Notes: a model not told the origin generated them from the letters alone. DNA of 64,000 nt from Leeuwenhoekiella sp. MAR_2009_132 (GCF_000687915.1 NZ_JHZY01000004.1:1932001-1996000); one strand, 5' to 3'. Numbered from the stretch's first letter, positions 8,591 through 17,964 are shown. Translations and numbers: made by a program.

Positions 8591-9742
8591 ATGAAAAAAT
8601 CAGTTACTATTATAATCCTCTCGTTGATAGCCATTGTCTTTGTAGGATCTTTATACTATTTCTACCAAAAGAATCAGGAAGATCCTATTGTTTACGAGAC
8701 AGAGTCGCCGTCTAAACAAACCATTGTTAAAAAAACGGTTGCAACGGGAAGTATCGTGCCTAAGGAAGAGATCTTGATAAAGCCTAACATTTCGGGAATC
8801 ATAGGTGAGATTTATGTTGTCGCCGGTCAAATTGTAAAAGAAGGTGATCTTATAGCGAAGATAGATGTGGTGCCTAATGCATCGTCACTTGTAGGCGCTA
8901 AGAATACAATTCAGGGAGCGCGCAACCAATTAGAGACTTCAAAACTGGCTTATGAAAACCAGAAAAACATCTACAGCAGACAAAAATCTCTATTTGATCG
9001 TGGGGTTATTTCAGCAAATGATTTTGATATTAGTCAGCGTGAATACAACCAGGCAGTTCAGGAATGGAGACAGCAGCAGGTAAATTTAAATTCTGCACGA
9101 CAGAACTATGACATTATTAGAACCGGTACAACTGCAGGATTAGGTAGTGACGCGACAACATCTGTTAAAGCAACAATCACGGGGATGGTTTTAGAAGTTC
9201 CTGTTAAAGCGGGCAATCAGGTTATTGAAGCAAATAATTTTAATGACGGAACTACCATAGCATCAATCGCAGATGTCAATAATATGATTTTTGAAGGTAA
9301 AGTTGATGAAAGTGAAGTGGGTAAAATTACTGAAAACCTTCCGTTAGAAATTACGGTAGGTGCTATTGAGAACAAAAAATTTGATGCTACTCTAGATTAT
9401 ATCGCGCCAAAGGGTGTTGCCGAGAACGGAGCAATTCAATTTGAAATAAAAGGAACACTTACTAAAACAGATACCACATTTATACGTGCAGGGTTAAGTG
9501 CTAACGCATCTATTATTTTAGAACGAGCAGATGAAGTACTTGCCATAAAAGAAGCGCTGGTACAATACGATTCTAAAACACAGGCGCCTTATGTTGAAGT
9601 TGAGGTAGGTGATCAGAAATTTGAACGTCGCGAGGTAACTCTGGGCGTTAGCGATGGTATCTATGTCGAAATCAAATCTGGAATTCAAATGACAGATAAG
9701 ATTAAAGTGTGGAATGCTATTAAGCCTGCTGCAAGTTTTTAG
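8591..9742 (+). CDS. Periplasmic adaptor (membrane-fusion protein) 1 of the ABC exporter
   Basis: HlyD/MacA-type adaptor of 383 residues: N-terminal anchor (about 5-24), lipoyl-like half motif (IKPNISGIIGEIYVVAGQIVKEGD), a coiled-coil hairpin (about 105-175), the second lipoyl half (SVKATITGMVLEVPVKAGNQV), and a beta-barrel domain to the end. It bridges the inner-membrane permeases to TolC. It lies 27 bases behind permease 2 and 67 bases before the TolC gene. Confidence 0.92.
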   Translation: MKKSVTIIILSLIAIVFVGSLYYFYQKNQEDPIVYETESPSKQTIVKKTVATGSIVPKEEILIKPNISGIIGEIYVVAGQIVKEGDLIAKIDVVPNASSLVGAKNTIQGARNQLETSKLAYENQKNIYSRQKSLFDRGVISANDFDISQREYNQAVQEWRQQQVNLNSARQNYDIIRTGTTAGLGSDATTSVKATITGMVLEVPVKAGNQVIEANNFNDGTTIASIADVNNMIFEGKVDESEVGKITENLPLEITVGAIENKKFDATLDYIAPKGVAENGAIQFEIKGTLTKTDTTFIRAGLSANASIILERADEVLAIKEALVQYDSKTQAPYVEVEVGDQKFERREVTLGVSDGIYVEIKSGIQMTDKIKVWNAIKPAASF

Positions 9743-9809
9743 ATTAAAAAAAACAACTTAGGTGTAACACTTCAATGATTAAGACTACTTATTAAACAGA
9801 ATTACAATT

Positions 9810-11135
9810 ATGAAAAATATATTACTCTTTGTTTTTATAGTTTTTTCTGCGTTTTCCGGGATGGCGCAACAAAAATGGACGCTGCAGGAATGCATACAGC
9901 GTGCATTAGAAGAAAATATACAAATACGTCAGGCAGAACTTGATAAAGAATCAGCCGCTATAGATAAGTCTGATGCTATAGGTAATTTTTTACCTTCTTT
10001 AAATGCTAATGCGAGTGTTTCTAAAAACACGGGTCTAAACATTGACCCTACCAGTAACCTGGTAACAACAACTCAGTTTTTATCTGCAAGTGGTGGTATT
10101 AATACCGGTTACACCCTATTTGACGGTTTGCGTAACTTTAAGCAAGTACAACGTGCTAAATTAACTGCGTTGTCAGCTCAATACGGACTAGAAAAATTGC
10201 AGGATGACATTGCGCTTGTTGTTGCAAATGGTTATTTACAGGTGATTTTAAATAAAGAAAATTTAAAAGTATTAAAATCTCAAAATGAGGTTACCCAGCA
10301 ACAACTTCAACAAACACAGGATCTCGTAGATGGTGGTGTTTCACCTCGTGGTGATTTATTAGAAGTGCAGGCTCAAAATGCTACTGAAATTCAAAGTATT
10401 GTAGCTGCAGAAAATGCAGTACAGATTTCGCTTATAAGTCTAGCTCAAACCCTTTTAATACGTGATTACAAATCATTTGATATTGCCGAAGGTGATTATG
10501 CGATTTACGGCGAGGAAATGCTTTTGTTAGCTCCAGAGAAAATTATAGAGGCTGCTAAAGAAGAGCGAAATGAAGTTAAAATTGCGCAAACTAATCTAGA
10601 GATTGCAGAGAAAGATGTTCAAATAGCAAAAGGGGCTCAACTTCCCACAATATCAGCATTCTTTGGGTATAGTACGCGATATTCTGAGCAAGATATATTT
10701 AATTCTTTTCAGGATCAGTTATACATTAATGACGGTATTTCTTACGGACTTCAATTAAATGTGCCTATTCTCAACGGGTTTCAGGCGCGTAATAATGTGA
10801 AAAGAAGTAAGATAACTGCAGACCGAGCAGCGATAAACCTGGAGCAAACAAAACTTGATTTAGAGTCCAATGTTTATCAGGCTTATTTAGATGCTCAAGG
10901 GGCTTTAAAATCGTATGAGGCTGCACAAAAAGCTGCAGAATCTCAGGAGCTTGCTTATTCTTACGGGAAAGATCGTTATGATGTAGGTTTAATCAATGCA
11001 TTTGACTTTAGCCAGTCAAAACAACGGTATGACAATGCTCAAATAGATTTAAATCGTGCTAAGTACGATTATATATTTAAAATAAAAGTGCTCGAATTGT
11101 ACTTTGGTGTGCCTGCAGACCAACTAAAATTTTAA
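9810..11135 (+). CDS. TolC family outer-membrane efflux protein
   Basis: 441 residues: signal peptide (residues 1-19, cut before QQKW), then the typical duplicated alpha-helical OEP repeats with long amphipathic, Gln/Ala-rich coiled coils (about 170-215 and 335-385) and strand segments GLNIDPTSN and GLQLNVPILNG of the barrel. Forms a trimeric channel for the exporter encoded around it. Sits between the two adaptor genes, so one channel probably serves both. Confidence 0.93.
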   Translation: MKNILLFVFIVFSAFSGMAQQKWTLQECIQRALEENIQIRQAELDKESAAIDKSDAIGNFLPSLNANASVSKNTGLNIDPTSNLVTTTQFLSASGGINTGYTLFDGLRNFKQVQRAKLTALSAQYGLEKLQDDIALVVANGYLQVILNKENLKVLKSQNEVTQQQLQQTQDLVDGGVSPRGDLLEVQAQNATEIQSIVAAENAVQISLISLAQTLLIRDYKSFDIAEGDYAIYGEEMLLLAPEKIIEAAKEERNEVKIAQTNLEIAEKDVQIAKGAQLPTISAFFGYSTRYSEQDIFNSFQDQLYINDGISYGLQLNVPILNGFQARNNVKRSKITADRAAINLEQTKLDLESNVYQAYLDAQGALKSYEAAQKAAESQELAYSYGKDRYDVGLINAFDFSQSKQRYDNAQIDLNRAKYDYIFKIKVLELYFGVPADQLKF

Positions 11136-11183
11136 TTGATTTTAAGTTCTGTTTCCAATAATAGATTTATATAAATACGCAAG

Positions 11184-12443
11184 ATGAAAAAAAAGACGAT
11201 CCTAATTATATTTGGTGTTGCTGTAGTACTTATTTTAGCCCTTATAGGAGGTAAAAAAGCGGGATGGTTCGGCAAAACTGGTGAGTTTAAAGCTGTAGAA
11301 ACTCAAAAAATAGATCGCATGAATGTGATTGAAACGGTTGCCGCTACCGGAAAAATTCAGCCTGAAGTAGAAGTTAAAATTTCATCTGAAGTTTCGGGAG
11401 AAATAATAGAACTTCCCGTTGTTGAAGGGCAACAGGTTGAAAAAGGAGACCTTTTGGTGCGTATAAATCCAGATTTAATTCAATCTGCATTAACTCAGGC
11501 ACAAGCTTCTTTACAAAATATTAAAGCCGGTTTGTCACAGGCAGAGGCAACACTTAAAAATGCAAAAGCAAACTATGAGCGTAACAAATCATTATTTGAA
11601 AAAGGTGTGATTTCAAAATCTGCTTGGGACCAGTCTATCTCAGATTATGAGGTTGCCCAGGCTAATGTTAAGTCTTCTTACTACAGTGTGCAAAGTGCTG
11701 CTGCAAACGTAAATCAATCCCGCGATAATTTATCTAGAACTACAATTTATGCGCCTATTAGTGGCACTATATCTAGTCTTGATGTAGAATTAGGAGAGCG
11801 CGTTGTAGGTACGCAACAAATGGCCGGTACAGAGATTATGCGGGTTGCAGATCTTGGCAATATGGAGGTTGAAGTTGATGTAAATGAAAATGATATCGTT
11901 AAAATTAATATAGGCGATTCTACCCGTGTTGAGGTAGATGCGTACTTGAAGAAACCTTTTAAGGGGCAGGTAACTGAGATTGCAAATTCAGCCGAAAGCA
12001 ATCTTACAGCAGATCAGGTAACAAATTTTAAAGTAAAAGTACGTATCCTAGAATCTTCTTATAAAGATTTGATTGAAGGTAAACCGGAAGCATACTCACC
12101 ATTTAGACCCGGTATGACGGCTACTGTAGATATTATAACAAATAGCGTTAAAGATGCTATTGCAGTGCCTATAAGTGCAATTGTAATTAAAAATGATACG
12201 ACTACTTCTGCTTTTGGAGATAATCAATATGAAGCAGTATTTGTAAAGAATGGAGACAAAGCCAGTGTTAAACGCATAAAAACCGGTATTCAGGACGATT
12301 CAAATATTGTTGTGACATCAGGGTTAGAGCCGGGTGATGAGGTTATTGTGGGGCCTTATAATACAGTTACAAAATTACTTAAAGAAGGTGATCTTGTTGA
12401 GGTGAAAAAAGATGCTAAATTTGGGGCTTCGAAAGAAGACTAG
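11184..12443 (+). CDS. Periplasmic adaptor (membrane-fusion protein) 2 of the ABC exporter
   Basis: 419 residues: N-terminal anchor (about 5-22), lipoyl half (ISSEVSGEIIELPVVEGQQVEKGD), coiled-coil hairpin (about 108-180), second lipoyl half (IYAPISGTISSLDVELGERV), barrel domain and membrane-proximal domain to about 405. MacA/RND-like. It differs clearly from adaptor 1 and so is not a recent copy. Last gene of the exporter operon; tsaB begins four bases after its stop, so some read-through is likely. Confidence 0.92.
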   Translation: MKKKTILIIFGVAVVLILALIGGKKAGWFGKTGEFKAVETQKIDRMNVIETVAATGKIQPEVEVKISSEVSGEIIELPVVEGQQVEKGDLLVRINPDLIQSALTQAQASLQNIKAGLSQAEATLKNAKANYERNKSLFEKGVISKSAWDQSISDYEVAQANVKSSYYSVQSAAANVNQSRDNLSRTTIYAPISGTISSLDVELGERVVGTQQMAGTEIMRVADLGNMEVEVDVNENDIVKINIGDSTRVEVDAYLKKPFKGQVTEIANSAESNLTADQVTNFKVKVRILESSYKDLIEGKPEAYSPFRPGMTATVDIITNSVKDAIAVPISAIVIKNDTTTSAFGDNQYEAVFVKNGDKASVKRIKTGIQDDSNIVVTSGLEPGDEVIVGPYNTVTKLLKEGDLVEVKKDAKFGASKED

Positions 12444-12447
12444 ATTT

Positions 12448-13122
12448 ATGGCACTTATACTTTGTATAGAAACTACTACAACAAATTGTTCGGTCGCATT
12501 AGCTAATAACGGAGCAGTTATAGCACTTAAGGAAGACATGGGGCTCAATTACTCCCATGCTGAGCGATTGCATATTTATATTCAAGAAGTTTTTGAAAAG
12601 GCTGGCGTAGCTCAAAGTGCATTAGACGCTATTGCGGTGAGTAAAGGTCCTGGTTCCTATACAGGTCTGCGTATAGGAGTAAGTAGTGCTAAGGGCTTAT
12701 CATTTGCACTTGACATCCCTTTAATTGCTACAAATACGCTCAAAGCTCTTGCAATGCAAGCAAGAGTTAGTGATGCTAAATATATTATACCACTTTTAGA
12801 TGCACGTAGAATGGAGGTCTATAGCGCTATTTATGATGCAGATTTTAATGAATTGCGTGGTATCGAAGCACAAATAATAGATGAGCATTCGTTTAATGAT
12901 TTTTTAAATGCGGGGAAGACCGTATTTATTGGTGACGGTGCAGAAAAGCTACAACGTATTAACAAGCATCCAAATGGAAACTTTGTTTTAGAAGCACTAC
13001 CATCTGCAAGGGAAATGGCATTATTAGCAGATGCTAAATACAAAATAAGCGACATCGAAGATGTCGCTTATTTTGAACCATTTTATCTTAAAGATTTTCA
13101 GATAAATAAGCCTAAAAAATAG
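12448..13122 (+). CDS. tsaB: tRNA threonylcarbamoyladenosine biosynthesis protein TsaB
   Basis: Non-catalytic partner of TsaD in making t6A37 in ANN-decoding tRNAs. 224 residues from ATG at 12448. The frame stays open further left, but the extension lies within the adaptor gene and the family begins with LILCIETTTTNCSVAL. The ASKHA-fold motif SKGPGSYTGLRIGVSSAKGL (about residues 67-86) is diagnostic. It lacks TsaD metal-binding histidines, as expected for TsaB. It converges with the MscS gene, only six bases separating the stops. Confidence 0.95.
   Translation: MALILCIETTTTNCSVALANNGAVIALKEDMGLNYSHAERLHIYIQEVFEKAGVAQSALDAIAVSKGPGSYTGLRIGVSSAKGLSFALDIPLIATNTLKALAMQARVSDAKYIIPLLDARRMEVYSAIYDADFNELRGIEAQIIDEHSFNDFLNAGKTVFIGDGAEKLQRINKHPNGNFVLEALPSAREMALLADAKYKISDIEDVAYFEPFYLKDFQINKPKK
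13042..13074. terminator. Terminator-like hairpin inside the tsaB coding region
   Basis: A perfect 15-base-pair stem (13042-13056 with 13060-13074) and loop GAA, with the core GCGACATC/GATGTCGC and TTATTTT on each side. It encodes the stretch KISDIEDVAYF of TsaB. As the gap between the convergent genes is only six bases, this may terminate transcripts arriving from the MscS gene on the minus strand. Confidence 0.5.
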
Positions 13123-13128
13123 GTTTTA

Positions 13129-13986
13129 TTATTTTGCACTAAAAGAAGCACCACTCTCATTAAATACGTGTACATCACGTTGTGGGAATGGTATAACAAT
13201 ACCTTGTTCTTCTAATCTTCTTTTTCCTTCCTCTAAAACATACCAGTGCAGTGCCCAGTAATCATCGTTTGTAGCCCAAAAACGTAGCGATAGATTTACA
13301 GAGCTATCTGCTAATTCGGTAACTACGATCATTGGCTCAGGATGTGGATCGTGTAAAACAGTCTCTTGCTCATTCACTAATTTTAGCAAAATATCTTTTG
13401 CTAATTTGATATCACTATCATAAGAAATTCCCCAGGTCTGTGCATTACGACGAATTCCTTGAGATGAAAAATTAATTATATTATCGTTAGAAAGTTTGCC
13501 GTTAGGAATCACAGCTTCTTGATTTCCGAAAGTAATTAATCGTGTATTGAAAATTGAAATTTCTTTTACTGTACCGTCAATTCCCTGTGCAGAAATCCAA
13601 TCACCTACTTTAAATGGTCTTAATAGTAAAATAAGTACTCCACCTGCAAAATTTGCTAAAGATCCCTGTAATGCTAAACCTATTGCTAAACCGGCAGCAC
13701 CTATAACAGCAACGAGGGATGCAGATTCTACCCCAAGTTGAGTGACAACTAAAACAAATAAGAGTATTTTAAGTGTCCAGTTTATTAGATCTGCTATAAA
13801 TTTTTCTAATGTTAAGTCGTAATCTTTTTTGTCAAAAAACTTTTTTACAAGACGGTTTATGAATTTGATGATATAAAAACCTATTACCAGCATTAACACT
13901 GCTGCTATTAGGCTAGGAAGAAAATCGATAATCTTATCTCCAAATTTTTTAATGTAGTCCTCGTAATATTGGGTATTCAATTCCAT
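13129..13986 (-). CDS. Small mechanosensitive channel of the MscS family
   Basis: 285 residues from the ATG at 13986; a longer reading with 19 extra residues adds an unlikely Cys/Phe-rich leader. Three N-terminal helices (about 18-42, 66-86, 93-125). TM3 has the pore pattern AVIGAAGLAIGLALQGSLANFAGG (Gly/Ala packing) followed by LLRPFKVGDWI and the cytoplasmic beta and alpha/beta domains (IPNGKLSNDNIINFS). It opens under membrane tension to release solutes. Near E. coli MscS in length. Convergent with tsaB. Confidence 0.92.
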   Translation of the reverse strand: MELNTQYYEDYIKKFGDKIIDFLPSLIAAVLMLVIGFYIIKFINRLVKKFFDKKDYDLTLEKFIADLINWTLKILLFVLVVTQLGVESASLVAVIGAAGLAIGLALQGSLANFAGGVLILLLRPFKVGDWISAQGIDGTVKEISIFNTRLITFGNQEAVIPNGKLSNDNIINFSSQGIRRNAQTWGISYDSDIKLAKDILLKLVNEQETVLHDPHPEPMIVVTELADSSVNLSLRFWATNDDYWALHWYVLEEGKRRLEEQGIVIPFPQRDVHVFNESGASFSAK

Positions 13987-14132
13987 AAATAACTTTATTT
14001 TGAAGCAAAGGTCTTGTATAGCGCAGATATAAAAAAAATACAAGTGTTTAAATATCGTTAATTGTTAAAATGCTAACATAATTCTAATTCAAAATATTTT
14101 TTGAGCTAATAGATTATTATATAAAATAAAAA

Positions 14133-14158
14133 TCCTGTAACCAAAAATGGAAACAGGA
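14133..14158 (-). terminator. Probable terminator of the dodecin gene
   Basis: On the minus strand, TCCTGTTTCC and GGTTACAGGA pair (6 bp outer TCCTGT/ACAGGA, inner CC/GG) followed by TTTTTATTTT. Lies 25 bases after the dodecin stop. Confidence 0.6.
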
Positions 14159-14182
14159 CTTCATAATACTTGATTTGAATTT

Positions 14183-14383
14183 TTATTTTACCTCAAAAGT
14201 AATCTTTACGTTTACTCTAAATTCTGAAACTGTATCGCCGGTAACAACTGCACTTTGCTCGTTTACATAAACCGAGCGTATGTTTTTAATTGTTTTTGAA
14301 GCTTCTTTAACAGCATTTGCTGTTGCTTGCTCCCAGCTTTTATTTGAACTAGCTAATAATTCTATAACTTTTAAAATTGCCAT
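14183..14383 (-). CDS. Dodecin family flavin-binding protein
   Basis: 66-residue protein that matches dodecin along its full length: ATLKVIELLA-like first strand (MAILKVIELLASSNKSWEQA), helix ATANAVKEASKTIKNI, then two long strands (VYVNEQSAVV and EFRVNVKITFEV). Dodecins form dodecamers that store or buffer flavins in the cytoplasm. The tryptophan W17 matches the flavin-stacking position. Monocistronic, with its own terminator. Confidence 0.93.
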   Translation of the reverse strand: MAILKVIELLASSNKSWEQATANAVKEASKTIKNIRSVYVNEQSAVVTGDTVSEFRVNVKITFEVK

Positions 14384-14474
14384 AATCGTTGATTTTATTA
14401 ATTATTGTGATTTCTGTTGAATTTACAATATTATGCTCAATTTTTCAGCTATATTTTAACTAATCTATTAGTAA

Positions 14475-15380
14475 TTATCCGTTTATGGCTTCAACACTGT
14501 TGATTTTACCCTTCAGCATTTCTTTTAACATATTTTCAATTCCATTTTTTAATGTAAATGTTGAGGAAGGACAGCCACTACAAGCTCCCTGTAATACAAC
14601 TTTTACATTTTTAGTCTCCGGATCGTAATTTTTGAAGAGAATATTTCCACCATCACTTGCTACTGCAGGTTTTACGTATTCTTCAATAATATTGGCTATC
14701 TCTTTAGAAATATCGTCTAAATGTTCAAACTGGGCTTCTTTTTCCTGTTCAACAAGTTGAGGCGTCTTTTTAAAGTTTTCTGATAAGATTTCTTTTCCGT
14801 CTTCAATATAGTTTTTGATAAACTCTCTTACTTCCTGAAAAACATTATCCCAATCTGCAACCTCGTATTTATGAATACTAACATAGTTAGAATCCATAAA
14901 AACTTCCTTTACAAACGGAAAACTAAAAAGTGCAACAGCTAAAGGTGCATTTTTAGCCTCATCAATATTTTTAAATTCAAGAGTCTCTGTAACTAATTTT
15001 TTATTAGTTACAAATTTAAGTGCAGCAGGATTAGGTGTACTTTCTGCATAAACGGTAACCGGTATTTTTTTAGCTGAAGCAGCATCCTCAATAATAACAA
15101 TTCCGTTGTCATTAAGAAAGTCTTCAATTTGCTGAGAGAGTTCATTTTGAACGTCTATCCAATCAACAATGCTAAACTTTTCTATAGCGATGAAATTTTG
15201 TGAAATATAAACCGTTTTCACAAAGGGAAGATAAAAGAGTTGCTGTGCCAAAGGTGAATTTTTGGCCTCATCAATATTTTTAAATTCGTAGCTGTTGTGA
15301 TTAACAAGAAATGAACTTGCCTGAAATTTTTTTATCGCAGGATTTGATGTAGATTCTATAGAGATGCTAAAAGTGCTCAT
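14475..15380 (-). CDS. NifU/Nfu-type Fe-S scaffold with two Nfu_N domains
   Basis: 301 residues from ATG at 15380; a TTG six codons upstream is less likely. Two copies of the Nfu N-terminal domain occur in tandem: STSNPAIKKF...EFKNIDEAKNSPLAQQLFYLPFVKTV (about 8-70) and ESTPNPAALKF...EFKNIDEAKNAPLAVALFSFPFVKEV (about 110-175). A C-terminal NifU domain follows with the cluster ligand motif GACSGCPSS (about 272-280). Assembles and transfers Fe-S clusters in the cytosol. The doubled N-terminal domain is unusual against the single copy in mitochondrial NFU1. It stands alone, facing away from PorP. Confidence 0.93.
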   Translation of the reverse strand: MSTFSISIESTSNPAIKKFQASSFLVNHNSYEFKNIDEAKNSPLAQQLFYLPFVKTVYISQNFIAIEKFSIVDWIDVQNELSQQIEDFLNDNGIVIIEDAASAKKIPVTVYAESTPNPAALKFVTNKKLVTETLEFKNIDEAKNAPLAVALFSFPFVKEVFMDSNYVSIHKYEVADWDNVFQEVREFIKNYIEDGKEILSENFKKTPQLVEQEKEAQFEHLDDISKEIANIIEEYVKPAVASDGGNILFKNYDPETKNVKVVLQGACSGCPSSTFTLKNGIENMLKEMLKGKINSVEAING

Positions 15381-15522
15381 ATTATAATTTTGATGCAAAT
15401 TTAGCTAATTTAGAACTCTTATAATTTATTTTTAGAACTCTTAAACGCAATCTACCTAATAAATTAATTAGATTTACATCTTGCACCCTGTGTGTTAATG
15501 ACCTAAAATCCATATTGTTATT

Positions 15523-16515
15523 TTGAAGAGATTTATAGTACTATTTTTTTTGATTTTTGGTCAATTTATTCAGGCACAAGAAGGCATACCGGTATATTGG
15601 GATTATTTGACAGATAACCTGTATTTGTTGCATCCTTCAATGGCGGGCGCTGCTAATTCTAATCAGGTTCGATTAACTGCGCGCCAGCAATGGTTTGATA
15701 TAGAAGATGCCCCTAATTTATATACAGCAGCCGTAAATGGTAGGATAGGAGATAAAGTGGGTCTTGGAGCTATTTTGTTTTCTGATGAGAATGGTAATTA
15801 TTCGCAACGTGGAGTATATACAACTTTTGCCTATCATTTATTATTATCTAGAAATTATATAGATCTCAATCAATTATCTTTTGGGCTGAGTGTAGGATTG
15901 CTACAAAATACCTTAGATGAAAGCTCCTTTGATCAAACTGATTTTGATCCTGTAATTACCGGTGGTAGCCAAACTGATAATTACTTTAATGTAGATCTTG
16001 GGATGTCCTATTACTTTCTTGATTTTTATGCACACGCTACAGTCAAAAATATTCTCCCCAGAAACAGAGCCATATTTACACCAGAGTTAGAGTCTAGAAA
16101 CCAGCGTCGTTATCTGGCTTCTGCAGGTTATGTGTTTGGTAAATTTGATAGCCCGTGGAGCTATGAGCCTTCTTTAATGTTACAGGCTACAGACGAGACT
16201 AAAGAAGTTTCTCTAGATATAAATGGCAAAGTGTATCATAAATTTGATTGGGGGAAACTTTGGGGCGGCTTGTCTTACAGAAGAAATCTTGATGGTGCTC
16301 AATATCGTAACGGAGATGGATCTATATCTAATCAAAAATCACAATATTTGAGTCCATTTTTAGGGGTTACTTACGGAAACTTTTTAGTAGCATATACCTA
16401 TTCATATCAACAAAATGATATTGTAATTTCAAATGGGTTTCACCAGATTACGCTAGGTTATGACTTCGGAAAGAGGCGGGAACAGTATGAGTGTAATTGC
16501 CCCGCAATAAATTAA
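15523..16515 (+). CDS. PorP/SprF family outer-membrane protein (type IX secretion)
   Basis: 330 residues: signal peptide (about 1-18, MKRFIVLFFLIFGQFIQAQ), then the PorP/SprF start YWDYLTDNLYLLHPSMAGAANSNQVRLTARQQW and repeated barrel strands to GFHQITLGYDF. SprF-like proteins work with the type IX secretion system and SprB-like adhesins of gliding Bacteroidota. The start is TTG at 15523; there is an in-frame TGA at 15499 and no ATG between. The 3' end overlaps murI by four bases on the opposite strand. No large adhesin gene is next to it. Confidence 0.9.
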   Translation: MKRFIVLFFLIFGQFIQAQEGIPVYWDYLTDNLYLLHPSMAGAANSNQVRLTARQQWFDIEDAPNLYTAAVNGRIGDKVGLGAILFSDENGNYSQRGVYTTFAYHLLLSRNYIDLNQLSFGLSVGLLQNTLDESSFDQTDFDPVITGGSQTDNYFNVDLGMSYYFLDFYAHATVKNILPRNRAIFTPELESRNQRRYLASAGYVFGKFDSPWSYEPSLMLQATDETKEVSLDINGKVYHKFDWGKLWGGLSYRRNLDGAQYRNGDGSISNQKSQYLSPFLGVTYGNFLVAYTYSYQQNDIVISNGFHQITLGYDFGKRREQYECNCPAIN

Positions 16516-17306
16516 AAGTCTAAGAAAGCAACTTCCTTATTTATTTCTTTTTCAGTATCTGTGAGCTTTTGTAATACTTCAATATTCGCATTGCTATACA
16601 AAATATGATTTCCTAAAAGTTCACGGGTATTTAAAAGGTTGTTTTTTGTTAGAATATTTTTTGTCTGCAAAGCGACGGCTTGCCCAGAATCTATTATTGT
16701 TACATCCTGAGGTAAAATTTTACGTAAAACAGGTATTAAGTAGGGGTAGTGACTACATCCTAAAACCAGGTAATCTATATTTTGATTAATCATAGGCTGA
16801 AGATAATCTTCGAGTAGTTTGTACATTTCTGTAGATTCTATTTTATCTGCTTCAATTAGCTCTACAAGCCCTTTTCCTACCACTTCAATAACATTAAGCT
16901 CACTTGCATACAATTCTGATGTTCGGTGGAACAAGGAGCTGCTGAGCGTTCCTTTAGTTGCTAATATACCTATAGATTTACTTTTTGAAGCAAGTGCAGC
17001 CGGCTTTATAGCTGGCTCTATTCCTATAAATGGGATGTCATAATTATTTCGAAGAAAATCTATGGCATTAGTCGTGGCAGTATTACAGGCAACAACAATT
17101 AGTTTGCAATTGAGAGAAATGAGTCTCTGTGTGTTCTTTATTGATAAATCAATAATATGTTCTGGTGATTTTTCTCCATAAGGGGCGTTTGCAATATCTG
17201 CCAGATAGATTGTATCTTCATTAGGAAGCATCCTAATAATTTCTTTCCAGATAGAGGTGCCACCTACACCGCTATCAAATACACCTATTGCTTCTTTGTT
17301 TCTCAT
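16512..17306 (-). CDS. murI: Glutamate racemase
   Basis: Converts L- to D-glutamate for peptidoglycan. 264 residues, normal length. Both catalytic cysteines are visible: VVACNTATT (about C71) and LGCSHYPYL (about C183), as well as the N-terminal substrate loop GVFDSGVGG. Cytoplasmic. It follows the envelope operon on the same strand but a good terminator (17321-17358) separates it from ompH. Confidence 0.95.
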   Translation of the reverse strand: MRNKEAIGVFDSGVGGTSIWKEIIRMLPNEDTIYLADIANAPYGEKSPEHIIDLSIKNTQRLISLNCKLIVVACNTATTNAIDFLRNNYDIPFIGIEPAIKPAALASKSKSIGILATKGTLSSSLFHRTSELYASELNVIEVVGKGLVELIEADKIESTEMYKLLEDYLQPMINQNIDYLVLGCSHYPYLIPVLRKILPQDVTIIDSGQAVALQTKNILTKNNLLNTRELLGNHILYSNANIEVLQKLTDTEKEINKEVAFLDF

Positions 17307-17320
17307 AGCTCAAAAATAAA

Positions 17321-17358
17321 AAAAAACTGCCCTACCGAAATTAATCGATAGGGCAGTT
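17321..17358 (-). terminator. Intrinsic terminator of the BamA/OmpH operon
   Basis: Stem ACTGCCCTA (17326-17334) pairs with TAGGGCAGT (17349-17357), and on the minus strand it is followed by a run of nine T. It lies 20 bases after the ompH stop and ends the bamA transcript. Confidence 0.85.
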
Positions 17359-17377
17359 CATTAATAGTTTGAAGGTA

Positions 17378-17890
17378 TTAGATACCTAAATCTTTTTTAA
17401 CATCTGCCATAAGATCATAACCGTCTGCTAAGATAAGACCGGTACCGGTTGTGCTATCTAAAACATACTTATAACCTTTAGCACGCGCTACTTTTTGAAT
17501 AGCTAAACGAGCTTTTTCAACTATAGGTTGTAAAGCTTCAGATTCTTTTTTCTGAAGATCTCTAAGTGCGTTTTGGCGGTACTCCATAATCTTGTTACGA
17601 GTTTGCTCTACCTCAGCCTGACGCTGTAAATTAGTTTCGTCAGTTTGGCTTGTAGCTTCATTTCCGTAACGCTCCATTGTTTTCTTTAGCTCATTAGCCA
17701 TGTTTGTCATTTCGGCATCATACGAGCTTTGTAATTTCTCTAAATCTGCTTGTGCTTGTTTGTACTGTGGCATTGAAGTTAACAATTCTTGAGTAGCAAT
17801 ATGAGCAACTTTAAGATCTTGAGCCTGCATAAATCCTGTTGTTCCTAAAATTAAAGCTATGGCTACAACTAGGGTTTTAACGTGTTTCAT
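17378..17890 (-). CDS. OmpH/Skp family periplasmic chaperone (short)
   Basis: 170 residues: signal peptide (1-23), then KVAHIATQELLTSMPQYKQAQ and a long charged coiled-coil arm (about 45-125), ending in the Skp body strand KGYKYVLDSTTGTGLILADGYDL. Skp-like chaperones hold unfolded outer-membrane proteins in the periplasm. It lies at the end of the operon behind the long OmpH paralogue and bamA, a standard grouping. Confidence 0.93.
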   Translation of the reverse strand: MKHVKTLVVAIALILGTTGFMQAQDLKVAHIATQELLTSMPQYKQAQADLEKLQSSYDAEMTNMANELKKTMERYGNEATSQTDETNLQRQAEVEQTRNKIMEYRQNALRDLQKKESEALQPIVEKARLAIQKVARAKGYKYVLDSTTGTGLILADGYDLMADVKKDLGI

Positions 17891-17964
17891 TTTAAGTGAT
17901 ATTAAGTGTTTAATTATTTAAGTTTTGAGGGGCCATTATTAAACCTAATGGCAAGGTATTATTT

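Noticed and set aside
12412..12447. Longer N-terminus for tsaB
   Set aside because: The extra residues overlap the adaptor gene and the family starts at LILCIETTT; ATG 12448 is preferred.
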